Position numbers and translations under genes: made by a program
Notes under the pieces: generated by a model
Databases searched by the model: none
What the model saw: the letters and a program-made list of their open reading frames with translations, nothing else
Told to the model about the DNA's origin: nothing
Part shown: one piece after another, positions 10,131 to 20,370 of the stretch
How the letters are laid out: the number at the start of each line of letters is the position of its first letter
Numbering within the stretch: the stretch's first letter is position 1
Assembly (NCBI RefSeq): GCF_050624435.1
Contig: NC_134547.1
Location: 28,072,419-28,136,418 of the forward strand
Source of the DNA: Tenrec ecaudatus
Taxonomy: Eukaryota; Chordata; Mammalia; Afrosoricida; Tenrecidae
Direction: 5' to 3'
DNA length: 64,000 nucleotides

Positions 10131-10714
10131 ATTAAGTTAGACAGGGTTCTCAAGAGAAACAAAACCAGGACACTTAGGATTTTATATGTATTTATAAAGA
10201 TAGATATATATAATATAAGAAATAAACAACTAATTAATCTAGAAATCAGTACATATGGCTCAGTGCAACTCACTTCCATGAGACAGCTAATACACTAGCA
10301 GTCCTTCAAGTCTTGAGGGCCCCGGGTGCAAGTCAAGGAAGCAGACAGCTGTCTTCTGTAGAGCAATTCTGGCTATCCAGCCACAGGCAGCAAACAGCAA
10401 GGCAGGTCACCAACAGTCAGCCAGATGACAGGGTCCTACAGTCCCCAGCTCAAGCAATATATACTCCAGTAGTATGGCAAAACAAGTCTTGAAGGAACCA
10501 CAAACTACAGCAACATAGTCCACGGGTTAGGTGTCCCACAGGTAGTGTAGCTTGCAAATTGAGGCAGAGAACCAGCTAAGGTAGCCACATACTGGTCTGA
10601 TCATCAAAGAGCAAGAGACAAGAAAGGCAAAGCTCGCTGAGCCATTTATCTCTCTGTCCTTCAGTTAATCCCACAGGTGTTCATTGGCCAGGTTAGAACA
10701 ATAAACTTATCACA
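10131..10714 (-). mobile_element. ERVL 3' LTR (family B)
   Basis: On the minus strand it begins near 10714 with 'TTGTGATAAGTTTATTG' and ends near 10131 with '..GAACCCTGTCTAACTTAA'. The solo LTR at 44642-45185 is the same family, including 'tagtccacgggttaggtgtcccacaggtagtgt' and the 'cagcaaacagca' block. The neighbouring internal sequence contains a purine run, AAAAGGGGTGGA on the minus strand, immediately before the LTR. It reads as the polypurine tract used to prime plus-strand synthesis, so this is the 3' LTR of the element. Confidence 0.8.
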
Positions 10715-11880
10715 ATCCACCCCTTTTCAATTTGGCACCTGTACACAATTCTTAGCCACATATAGTTTCCAGACATTAATGAAATCACACTTATACTTAA
10801 CATTAAACATCTTCATATAAATTAAAACACAATGAGTTCAATTGTATCTGATACATCATACATCAACAAAGGAAAGATATTCAATAAGCTCACATAAAGA
10901 AAATAAACTGACAATCACAAACCTTGGTTTTGCAGTTCATCACGTGGTCATAATTGATAGGTAGAACTATCTTCTACTACTACCCATTCTGTATCACCTT
11001 TGCTCTCGGCAAGCACCTCAGCTGGCTGTGGTTTTTTGCCTGGTGGGGCGACCCAGACCTTCATTCTTGAGAGGTTTGGGTCATTAGACATCCTTTCATG
11101 ATTGGGTTGCTGTAACTTACCATTTACTTTAATCACACGGCATGGTAGCACTAAGAGTCAGCCTATGGGATCTCCTGAATTCCAGACAGATTCTTCTTTA
11201 CCTCCATTATGTAACACCAATCAAATCTTTCCTTGGTAATCAGGATCAATCACACCACTCAGTAAAAGTGACACCTTTCCTGACCTGTTGATCCAATGAC
11301 ATGAGAAGCCCATAGTGGCCCGGGGGCACTCTCAGCTGCCAGTTCAGTGGAATCTGTGCTGTGTTTCTGGGGGTTGGGGAGAGTTCCTTCCTTCGGGACC
11401 AGGACCTCCAGACCTGAAGCACATAGGGTTGCTGGACATGAAGCAAAAATGCTGTAAGTGGATCACTAGGAGTAATAGTGAGTGGTGCCACTCCAGCTTC
11501 CACCCCTTGGTTCCTGCATCCATGAATTCTGGCTATTGGAGACACAGCACCATATATTGGCCACTGGTTTAGAACATATACAGCTTCCTGGAGAACACTG
11601 TCTCAGCCCTGCAAGTTGTCGCCACCTAGTTGTCACTGTAATTGTGTCTTTAGGAGGCCACTCCATCGTTCTATCAAGCCAGCTGCTTCAGGATGATGAG
11701 GAACATGATATGACCAGTGGATTCCATGGGCGTGAGTCCATTGTCACACTGCATTTGCTGTGAAGTCATGCCAAATGACCTTGGTGTCCTCTGAGACTAT
11801 GGTCGTAAGCCCCCAGGCCTTGTTTGGTTATCTCTAAAAAGTTTTCAAAACTTTTCCCACTCTGTACAGCACCACATGTG
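10715..11880 (-). pseudogene. ERVL internal region with integrase relic
   Basis: Downstream of the LTR (minus-strand upstream) lies retroviral pol sequence. The minus strand at about 11700-11640 reads 'AAGLIERWSGLLKTQLQ', a match to the conserved C-terminal core of ERVL/foamy-type integrases. Further pol-like sequence follows toward 11000, broken by stops and frameshifts. After pol there is only about 250 bp before the polypurine tract, so no envelope gene is present, as is usual for ERVL. The 5' part of the element is missing. This is an inactive relic. Confidence 0.75.
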
Positions 11881-11913
11881 TGGGTAGGTTAGAAGTAAAG
11901 AGAAATACACGTG

Positions 11914-12746
11914 GGCAAAGAAAGCTGATGGTGACTGGCTATCAAAAGATATAGCGCCTGGGGTCTTAAAGGCCTGAAGGTAAACAAACAGCCATCTAGT
12001 TCAGAAGTAAGAAAGCCCATATGGAAGAACACCAGTCTGTGCGATCACGAGGCGTCAAAGGGATCAGGTGTCAGGCATCATCAAAACAAAAAAACATATC
12101 ACAGTGAATGAGGGGGGTAGTGAGGAGTGAAGACCCAAAGCCCATTTGTAGGCCACTAGACAACCCCTTACAGAAGGATTTGGGGGAGGAGACGAGCCAG
12201 TCGGTGCAATGTAGCAACTATGAAACATACAACTTTCCTCTAGTTCCTAAATGCTTCCTCCTCCCCAACTATCATGATCCCAATTCTACCTTACAAATAC
12301 GGCTAGACCAGAGGATGTACACTGGTACAGATAGGAACTGGAAACACAGGCAATCCAGGGCAGATGATCTCTTCAAGACCAGTGGTGTGAGCAGCGATAC
12401 TGCGAGGGTGGGGAGGGTGGGTAGGAGGAGAGGAACTGATTACAAGGATCTACAGGTGGCCTCCCTGGGGGGTGGACAACAGAAAAGTGGGTGAAGGGAG
12501 ACATTGGACAGGGAAAGATATGACAAAATAATAATTCATAAATTATCAAGGCTTCATGAGAGAAGGGGAAGCGGAGACGGGGTGGAAGAATGAGGAACTG
12601 ATGCCAAGGCTTAGGTGGAGAGCAAATGTTTTGAAAATTATGAGGGCAATGAATATACAAATGTGCTTTACACAATTGATGTATGTATGGATTGTGATAA
12701 GAGTTGTATGAGCCCCTAATAAAATTATTTTAAAAGAGATAGAGAG
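11914..12746 (+). mobile_element. L1 LINE 3' UTR insertion with 17-bp target duplication
   Basis: A 5'-truncated L1 starting at 'ggcaaagaaagctgatggtg' runs through the complete 3' UTR to 'gagcccctaataaaattattttaaaa'. The target sequence AAAGAGAAATACACGTG (11897-11913) recurs as AAAGAGAAATACGCATG (12747-12763), two changes in 17. It carries one copy of the 3' UTR module that is doubled at 19870 and 62100. It lies between the ERVL relic and the continuation of the old L1. Confidence 0.88.
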
Positions 12747-12759
12747 AAAGAGAAATACG

Positions 12760-12965
12760 CATGTACAAATATCCTCTGTCAAGTCTATACACATTGGTTG
12801 GCATTCCCCCATCATCCCTCCCTCACCAGTGCAGCCTGCGAGCTCTTCTGTGCATCTCACTCATAGATCATTGTTATTACAGATTTGTGTGTAGAACAGC
12901 ATTTATCCCTATCAATGGATGCTTCCATGATACACAATGCTGAACAATACCCTTCTGTAGATCTA
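12760..12965 (-). mobile_element. Continuation of the old L1 seen at 8890-10130
   Basis: 'atgtacaaatatcctctgtcaagtctatacacatt' and 'ccatcatccctccctc' correspond to 47830-47920 of the 47-kb L1. That is the part expected after the break at 10130. The old L1 would thus have received the ERVL and the young L1 between these pieces. Confidence 0.55.
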
Positions 12966-13365
12966 GTCTACAGTGAAGTCAGCAACAGTGTCAAAACAAT
13001 GTTGTCAGAGTCATTGCAGCTAGCTGCCAGGTGTGTGCACAGTCCAATGATCAGGTGCCATTGTTAGAGCCGATCACTGTCTAACTTTCTGTCTCTGTGT
13101 TGGCTTCTCAATGACTTCATGTGGCAGTATTTTGAACAGTAAGTCATAAAACTGAACATTTGTGAATGAACTTAAGAGAATTATAACATCAGCAATCTAT
13201 ATGCTGCACCATTCTATGTAGTACATATTAGTAAGATGTGCAGAGCAGGACCACTGAAGTGTGGTCCATTGTGACTTATATACATTGTCAGTCAGTGACA
13301 ACCTTCACAAAGAGTTTGTACCATTTCCTACCTGTTGTTGTGGCTGTTTAACATTTTCCCTTGCT
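12966..13365. other. No gene or clear repeat seen
   Basis: Ordinary-composition sequence. An imperfect palindrome GGACCACTGAAGTGTGGTCC at 13249-13268 is noted but has no known role. Confidence 0.35.
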
Positions 13366-13560
13366 AGGGCACTCTTGTGTTGTAGTTGTTACCTATTGGG
13401 CTGCTAATCACAAGGTCAACAGTTGGAAACCACCATCTGCTCCTTGAAAGAAAGATGGGATTTTTACTCCCATAAATACTTGCAGTGTTGGAAACCCACA
13501 AAGGCAGATCTGCCTGTCCTGTAGGGTCGCTATGAGTTGGAATCAACTCGAAGACAATGC
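13366..13560 (+). mobile_element. AfroSINE
   Basis: It is in sense orientation: 'gtgttgtagttgttacctattgggctgctaatcacaaggtcaacagttggaaaccacc' (boxes A and B, both changed), then 'cataaatacttgcagtgttggaaaccc', then the tail 'ctgtagggtcgctatgagttggaatcaactcg'. Confidence 0.88.
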
Positions 13561-13645
13561 GTTCCCATGCGACTAAAGGCTCCTCATATAAAACATTCTA
13601 GTGGTTCTATAATATACCATCCAATGCTTATGCCACATTCACTGT

Positions 13646-14144
13646 TATGGCAGGTACATAATCTCCTGTCAACTTTTGAAGGGGTGAAGTCTAGCCTGTC
13701 ATTCAGGCTGCAGCTTGATGACCTCATTTGTAGGCACTAAGGAGATATATAGCTCACTGGAGACCAGACCCACTCTCTCTGTTACACATTCCTGCTGACA
13801 AGCTAAATGGAGCCACACTGATGGAGCCAAAGCCCTGGAGCTGGAGAAGCCACATGGAGACCCCTGCCAGTGCTGAGATGCTTCCACCACCACTGGATCC
13901 ACAAGACTTTTCATCCACTGGCCTGTGATCTTCCTGTCCTCAGCATCATTGCATGTGTTGCTTGAGTCTGGAGAAGAATTTATAGACTGATATCAGACAT
14001 ATGGTCTAATATTGGATTTAAGGACATGATCTGGACTGTGCTAGGATGTTTTCTTACTATATAATTTCTCTGTGATATAAAGCTCTCTCTTATATACATA
14101 TGAGTGTCTATGAATTTGTTTCTATAGTTAACCTGGACTAACAT
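13646..14144 (+). mobile_element. Solo ERVL-like LTR (family A)
   Basis: It runs from 'TATGGCAGGTACATAATCTCCTGTCAACTT' to 'AACCTGGACTAACATA'. It contains the complete family order, including 'cattcaggctgcagcttgatgacctcatttg', 'cactggatccacaagacttttcatccactggcctgtgatcttcctg' and 'gatataaagctctctctta'. A clean 5-bp duplication is not visible, so one flank may have changed. Confidence 0.8.
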
Positions 14145-14859
14145 ACTGGGTCAACCACAAATATCAGGTATTTCCATTATTTCTAATTTTTTCACTATAA
14201 ATAACACTGTAATCAACATCTTCATGGATAAACCGTTATCTACATCCTTATTTTATTTCCCTGGGACATGGTTTTTGGAGCATAATTACTTGGATGTAGC
14301 ATTGAATTCTTTTCAGATGTTTGCGCCACAATGGCAGATGGAGCCCCAGAAGGGCTGTACCCTCCATCGACCTTCTCTGTCTGATGGGTGTGCCCTTCCC
14401 TCAGCACCAGCCCACCTCCTGTGTCAAAGTGGTGCTTCGTAGTGGTGCTAATTCACTATGGAGAAAATGGTATCTTGATGTAATATGCATCTTTGCACAG
14501 AGAGATGCTGTTAATTCCACTGCTAATTATCACAGAGCTTCAGGAGGCCTGAAGCTGTAGCTGGGGCCTTAGAAGGCAGAGCTCTCCCCGTGTTGAGACA
14601 GAAGCAAGCTTTCCAGGCTGCTGCAGGTTGGCTGTCAGAACGCAAAAAGCAGATTGTGCACTGGGGAGGGACTAGAGAGCCTCCAGCCTGCCTGGAAACC
14701 TGTCTCCATGCAAGGTTTGACTAGTGCTTTAAGGGTACAGAAAAAGAGGGGCAGGGATGTGGAAGGAGGCAGAGGCCAGCCCCTGGCCTCACCTCTTCCT
14801 AGGGAGCTGCTTGGGATAGTACTGGAGCAGGGTAAGGCTACTAGCCCCCCTGGGCTCTC
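14145..14859. other. No gene seen
   Basis: Mostly unique-looking sequence with a GC-richer part from about 14540. Short open frames on both strands (for example 14635-14892) have no recognisable motif. Confidence 0.35.
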
Positions 14860-14985
14860 CTGTCCTGTTGACTCTGGGCCCAGTTCTGCCATTTATGCCA
14901 AGTGACCTTGAGCACATTTCTGAGTCCTACTGTGCCCAAGCGTCTCCATCGGTACTATGAGAGGAGGGCTAATACTCAGACTGAC
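14860..14985 (+). mobile_element. MIR SINE fragment
   Basis: 'actctgggcccagttctgccatttatgccaagtgaccttgagcacatttctgagtcctactgtgcccaag..ctccatcggtactatgagaggagggctaatac' follows the MIR core 'CTCTGCCACTTA..TGTGACCTTGGGCAAGTTACTTAACCTC..CTCATCTGTAAAATGGGGATAATA'. It is ancient and diverged. Confidence 0.65.
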
Positions 14986-15639
14986 TTCCTGGGTGGGGTT
15001 AAGAGTATGGATGCCAAAACACCAGGTCCAGTCCTCATGACAAAGCAGCACAAAATGTGCCTGCCACTCCCTCTCCTACTGTCACTCACAGGACAAGGTG
15101 ACTTTGCTCCCAGCAAGCACAGAAAAGGGAGGCCCCACCCTTTCTCCAGGGCCAGAAGCAGAGTCAACCTGGAGCTGCGGTTTGCAGTGCCTGTGGGTGC
15201 CTTCAGTCACCAGAGTTGATCCTCTTTGGTGCCTTCAGACACCAGAGCTGATTCTCTCAGGTGCACTTCCTCGTGTCCCCAAGTGTCTCAGAGAGCCATC
15301 TGGATCCCTCCAACCCCAAATGCCAGCTCCCCAGAAATGGAGACCTTCCTGGGCTTTCTCAGTGATCATTTTCAGCAACTCAACTCTAATCTTAATATAT
15401 TCCGCAGACATTTGATCATTGTGATAACCCTGATGGATGGTGAGCAGAGTAAATTAGCTAAAAGATGATTGATTTTGCTTCAGCATAATTTTATCTTCCA
15501 ACCTTTTCTAGCCAGGTGCGGGGCCAGAGCAATAATTCCTTCTCCTAGGTATTTGCCACTATCGAGATCACACATCTATTTACAGCTGCCTGGAAGCTTC
15601 ATAATTACAATACAGTCCAAGTGCCCATTTTCTTTCCCT
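14986..15639. other. No gene seen; GC-richer single-copy-looking sequence
   Basis: No repeat family recognised. Open frames of about 100 codons (14902-15219, 15098-15415) overlap in different frames and look like chance in GC-rich DNA. The block grades into the complex block at 15640. Confidence 0.35.
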
Positions 15640-16060
15640 GACTACAAATAGGGATCAATCGAATTTTAAATGACCGCTCCCGGGCTTGCTCCCTGATCGT
15701 GACCTTTGTAAATGATTAGAGCACGCCATGTTGCTGTCTGCCCAGAAAAGGTGAGCAGGCAGAGCTTTCTAACTGGCATTTAATCTGGAGAGAGGCCAAA
15801 GATATTTGAGATGGTGCTGACAACGAGCTGCTCAATTCCTAATGTCCCAGGAAGTTTCAGCCCCGGCAAATATGCATTTTCATTCGCCCAGAAAGAAGTT
15901 TCTTTGGTTTGGCTTTGCAATCATTGAATTTGATCTCAATTGCTTAGCTTCGAATGGTGCAGCCTGAGAAGCCTGCAGGGTAAACAATTCCTATGGAGGG
16001 AAGAGGTTGGGGTTGGCGCTTACTTCCAGCACAGATTTAGCTGCCCACATCTGTGGAGCT
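15640..16060. promoter_or_regulatory. Candidate conserved non-coding element (unproven)
   Basis: This repeat-free block has high sequence complexity and no usable reading frame. It is dense in homeodomain/POU-like words: 'tgtaaatgattag' (about 15706-15718), 'caaatatgcattttcat' around 15868-15884 (octamer-like), 'gcaatcattgaatttgat' and 'tctcaattgc' (15919-15942). It also holds 'tgacctttg' (nuclear-receptor half-site-like, 15700-15708). Such composition is typical of developmental enhancers, but conservation cannot be judged from one sequence. The call is inference only. Confidence 0.3.
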
Positions 16061-16515
16061 GGAATTTCAGGTTCGAAGTTAAGGCGACTGCACTGTTTTC
16101 CACGGTCCTCACTAAGAGCAGGTGGCTAAAGTCCAGCTTCAGAGCCTTTCCTGAACACAGAGCTCCCCTCACTTCAGTGGGTCAGCACTGGGGAGGCTGT
16201 TTCCCACCAATCCCTCCCAGTATCCCCCTCCTGGAGGATAAGGTTGGAAGGGCCCTGTGGGAGAACACCAGCAATGGTGTGTGCTGGAGCATCCTGTTCT
16301 TGGGTTGCCGACCTCACCACGGTGTCTTCCAGGTCTGCTTCTAGGACTGAGTGTCTCTCCTCATCTGTGTTGAGGGTACTGGCCCTGCCCTTACATTGCA
16401 CTCTTGGCAGTCTGGCCTTGATTCTATGTGGCGCCGGATGCTTCCTCCTGCGCAATGAGTCTTCAGCCTCTCACCTACATTCTCTTGACTTTCTGTTGGA
16501 ATCCCCAAGCCCAGT
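16061..16515. other. No gene seen
   Basis: Single-copy-looking sequence with open frames on both strands (for example 16174-16455 minus, 15940-16344 plus), none with recognisable domains. Confidence 0.35.
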
Positions 16516-16912
16516 TGGACATTAAATAGAGAAGACTAGGAGGAATGGACACATTTGAACCGTGGTGCTGAAGATGAGTATTGACAGTACCATGGACTGC
16601 TGAAAGGATCAACCAGCAGCGCATGGAGGAAGTACAGCTAGAGATCTCCTTGGAGGCAAGGGTGGCGCGACTTCCTCTTACAGACTTTGTGCATGTTGTC
16701 AGGAGAGACCAATCCCTGCACAAAGACATTGTGCTGGGCAAAGTGGAGGGGCAGTGAAAACGTGGAAGAGATGGATTGATACTGTGGCTGCACTAGTGGG
16801 CTCAAGCATAGGAACAAGTGTGAGGTGAGCACAGGACCCAGTCACGTCTCCTTCTGTTGTGTATAAGGTCACTATGGGTCGGAACCAAGTCAATGGCAAC
16901 TACCAACAACAA
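16516..16912 (+). pseudogene. RTE LINE, C-terminal reverse-transcriptase region and 3' end
   Basis: It includes the RTE region that in intact elements encodes '..FGHV..R.D..LEK.I.LGK.EG..' ('gtgcatgttgtcaggagagaccaatccctgcacaaagacattgtgctgggcaaagtggagg'). The 3' UTR follows and ends 'gggtcggaaccaagtcaatggcaactaccaacaacaa'. Multiple stops are present. The tail closely matches the AfroSINE 3' end, as expected if RTE proteins mobilise the SINE. Confidence 0.82.
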
Positions 16913-17399
16913 TGACCACAAGCCCAGTCTTTGCAGTCACTGTTTCTCTTCATGTACCCTACCCTATCCCACCCGGCCAGTCTCACTGGGACTGACTCAC
17001 CTCAGTGCCTTTGCGTAAGCTGCCACCCACACCATACCCTGGAACACCCATGACCATTGCGCACGATTTCCAGCCCCACTGCCTCTGTGATGACTTCACC
17101 ACTCCAGGCAGTAATGACAGCCCTGGGGACCAGAGAGAACTAAATCCTGTCCCCACCCCCAGAACATCCAAGTGCATCTGCACAACACCAGCTCTTTGTG
17201 TTGCTCCCTGGGAAGTCTTGTCTCACTTCCTAATCCAGGAGAGTTCTAGCCACAGAGGAGGAAGCCTGAATGCAAATCAAACCACTGTGGTGCCAAGCTA
17301 CCCAAGCCTCTAGAAGGTGCCTCCCATGACCATGAGTGCCTGTGTGTTGGGAGTCACAGTGGTAACTTGGAAAGGGAATTAGGGGACCACCTTTCTTTC
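16913..17399. other. No gene seen
   Basis: GC-moderate single-copy-looking DNA. A 102-codon open frame at 17005-17313 has no motif I recognise. Confidence 0.35.
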
Positions 17400-17600
17400 T
17401 TAGAGGGACGCTGATGGCATAGGGATTATGAGTTGGGCTGCAGTCCGCAAGGCCAGTAGCTGGAAACCACCAGCTGCTCCGCAGGAGAAGGGGCTTTCTA
17501 CGTCCATAAACAGTTAAGGGATGGAAACTCCCAGGGGTAGCTCTGCCCTGCCTCAGCGACTGGATGACAGTGGGCGCTCTCCCTTCGCCACAGCTGCAGA
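17400..17600 (+). mobile_element. AfroSINE, diverged
   Basis: 'ctgatggcatagggattatgagttgggctgcagtccgcaaggccagtagctggaaaccaccagctgctccgcaggagaaggggctttctacgtccataaaca' is the sense AfroSINE with a weak B-box. The tail ('ctgcctcagcgactggatgacag') is degenerate. Confidence 0.75.
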
Positions 17601-18064
17601 AACAAGAGCTGGTTTCGTTGAGGCAGAAGGAAGGAACAGGACACCTTAGGCTGTCTGCCATCAGTTCCTAGGAAATCACTCACTGAACTCACCTGAGCTC
17701 CTTTCTCCAAGAGAAAATGTGAGCAGCTACCTGTGTGCACCGATGCCAAAATACCATCTTTGTCCTATGCCAAAATGTTTAGTTCGGTTGCATCATTAAA
17801 ATACAGCAAAATCCAAGTGCTGTGCTTCTTTTGTGCTGTCAATTTCAAGAACAGGGGCTTACACAGGGCTAAGTCAAAAAGCATTGCTGCTAGGACTCTA
17901 GTTCCCATGTGCACAGGTGTATTCCACACAGAATGCTTGTGTACATGCTTCTCTGGTCAGTGGATGGCGGTAGACAATTCTTCTGAGTAATGCACTTGTA
18001 TTAGTCTCCTTAGGTGGCTTCGAAAGAAGACCCAATCAAGACAGTGGCTTCCTAGGTGTTAGAC
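17601..18064. other. No gene seen
   Basis: Single-copy-looking sequence without a recognisable gene or repeat. Confidence 0.35.
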
Positions 18065-18167
18065 TGGGCTCACACTCACTGCCATCGGGGCAATGCTGAC
18101 TCACAGTGACCCTACAGAGACACGGTAAAACTGCCTCTGAGTTTCTGAGACTATAACTTTTTAGGGA
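18065..18167 (-). mobile_element. AfroSINE 3' part
   Basis: 'cactcactgccatcggggcaatgctgactcacagtgaccctacagagacacggtaaaactgcctctgagtttctgagactataactttttag' is the reverse complement of the AfroSINE tail and part of its body. The tRNA-like head is absent. Confidence 0.72.
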
Positions 18168-18405
18168 AAATGAACGCTCCCTCTTTCTCCTGCAGTAAGT
18201 TGGGCTGACGCTGTTGCTGTTGTTTTTATTGTTATATGCCTGCAAGTTGGTGGGTCTGACACACAGCGACCCTGTGTGCAACAGAAGTAAATCCTGGACA
18301 ATCCTGTGCCATCCTCACAAGTGTTCCTATGCGGTTCATTGCTGCAGCCACTGTGCCGATCCATCTTGCTGAGAGCCTTCCTCCTTTTCGCTGCACCTTG
18401 ACTTT

Positions 18406-19142
18406 TTGTTTGTTTGTTCATTTTTAAAATCCTTTTATTAAGGGCACATACCACTCTTATCACAATCCATACATTCTTCAATTGTGTAAAGCACATTTGT
18501 ACATTCATTGCCCTCATTATTCTCAAAACATTTGCGCTCCACATAAGCCCCTACATCCTCATTTTCCCCTTCCCTCCCCAATCCCCCCTCCCTCATGAAA
18601 CCTTGATGATTTATAAATTATTATTTTGTCATATCTTACACTGTCCGACATCTCCCTTCACCTTGCAAATGGTTTCCCCTGTCTACCCCACCCTCCCTCT
18701 ACCCGGCATTGCCACCCTCACCACTGGTCCTGAAGGGATCATCCACCCTGGGTTCCCTGGGTTTCTAGTTCCTATCTGTACCAGTGTACATCCCATGGTC
18801 TACCCAGATTGTTAAGGTAGAATTGGGATTATAATAGTGGGGGGGGGAGCATTTAGGAATCAGAGGAAAGTTGTATGTTTCATCGTTGCTACACTGCACC
18901 CTGACTGGCTCGTCACCTCCCTGCGACCCTTCCATAAAAGGATATCCACTTTGTGCCAGGTTTTTTGAATAAAGTGTTGAGGCAGGGCTTGAGTAGAGGA
19001 CTAATGTCTGTGTCTGCTACCTTAATACTTAATTTATAATTATATGTACATAGACCTAAATCCCTATTGTTATATATTAATACATTTACATATATACATG
19101 CCTATATTTATACCTCTATAAATGTCTTTTGCCTGCTAGTTC
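18406..19142 (-). mobile_element. L1 LINE 3' end, first of two in the same insertion site
   Basis: The L1 3' terminus ('cctttttattaagggcacatacc' on the plus strand) lies directly next to the left copy of the 14-bp target duplication. The 3' UTR runs to about 19142 ('..gtcttttgcctgctagttcctta'), where a second L1 3' end of the same orientation begins. Confidence 0.85.
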
Positions 19143-19796
19143 CTTATTTTTTTTACATTTTATTAGGGGCTCATACAACTCTTATCACAATCCATACATA
19201 TACATACATCAATTGTATAAAGCACATCCGTACATTCTTTGCCCTAATCATTTTCAAAGCATTTGCTCTCCACTTAAGCCCTTTGCATCAGGTCCACTTT
19301 TTTCCCCCTCCCTCCCCGCTCCCTCTTCCCTCATGAGCCCTTGATAATTTATAGATTGTTATTTTGTCATACCTTTCCCTATCCAGAGTCTCCATTCACC
19401 CCCTTCTCTGCTGTCCATCTCCCAGGAAGGAGGTCACATGTGGATCCTTGTAATCGGTTCCCCCTTTCCAACCCACTCACCCTCTATTCTCCCAGTATCG
19501 CCCCTCACACCCCTGGTCCTGGAGGTATCATCCACCCTGGATTCCCTGTGCCTCCAGCTCCCATATGCACCAGTGTACAACCTCTGCCCTATCCAGTCCT
19601 GCAAGGTAGAATTCGGATCATGGTAGTTGGGGGGAGGAAGCATCCAGGATCTGGGGGAAAGCTGTGTTCTTCATCGGTACTACATCGCACCCTGACTGAC
19701 CCATCTCCTCCCCTAAACCCCTCTGTAAGGGGATATCCAGTAGCCGACAAATGGCCTTTGGGTCTCCACTCTGCACTTCCCCCTTCATTCACTACA

Positions 19797-19798
<2 letters not shown>

Positions 19799-19866
<68 letters not shown>
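19799..19866. repeat. (TA)n microsatellite
   Basis: About 34 uninterrupted TA units inside the L1 3' UTR. Open frames reading through it as (Tyr-Ile)n on both strands are artefacts. The equivalent position of the 62-kb L1 (62610-62664) has a TG/TA-rich tract, so the site is a shared variable tract of this L1 subfamily. Confidence 0.97.
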
Positions 19867-19868
<2 letters not shown>

Positions 19869-19869
19869 A

Positions 19870-20370
19870 TGATGCCTTATACCTGGTCCCTTTGGCACCT
19901 CGTGATCGCACAGGCTGGTGTGCTTCTTCCATGTGGGCTTTGTTGCTTCTAAGCTAGATGGCCGCTTGTTCACCTTCAAGCCTTTAAGACCCCAGACATT
20001 ATCTCTTTTGATAGCCGAGCACCATCAGCTTTCTTCGCCACATTTGCTTATGCACCTGCTTGTCCTCCGCGATCGTATCATGGAGGTGTGCAGCCAATGA
20101 TATGATTTTTTGTTCTTTGATGCCTGATAACTGATCCCTTCGGGACCACGTGATCACACAGGCTGATGTGTTCTTCCATGTGGGCTTTGTTGCTTCTGAG
20201 CTAGATGCCCTCTTTTTTATCTTCAAGCCTTTAAGACCCCAGACACTATCTCTTTTGATAGCCGGGCACCATCAGCTTTCTTCACCACATTTACTTGTTC
20301 ATCCGCTTTGGCTTCAGCAGTTGTGTCGGGAGGGTGAGCATCGTAGAGTGCCAATTTAATAAAAGAAAGT
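19870..20370 (-). repeat. Tandemly duplicated ~230-bp module in an L1 3' UTR
   Basis: The block 'cctgatcccttcgg..ggtgtgcttcttccatgtgggctttgttgcttctgagctagatgg..ccttcaagcctttaagaccccagac..atagccgggcaccatcagctttcttc' occurs at about 19870-20085 and again at 20115-20290. The same doubling occurs in the L1 at 62100-62600, opposite strand, while the copies at 11914, 49975 and 54356 have one module. The duplication is therefore a subfamily trait rather than a local event. Confidence 0.85.

Noticed and set aside
13249..13268. Near-palindrome GGACCACTGAAGTGTGGTCC as a possible binding site
   Set aside because: Single occurrence, imperfect, with no context to support function.
19341..19952. 203-codon open frame, plus strand
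   Set aside because: Antisense L1 3' UTR and a (TA)n microsatellite; low-complexity Pro/Ser and (Tyr-Ile)n translation.
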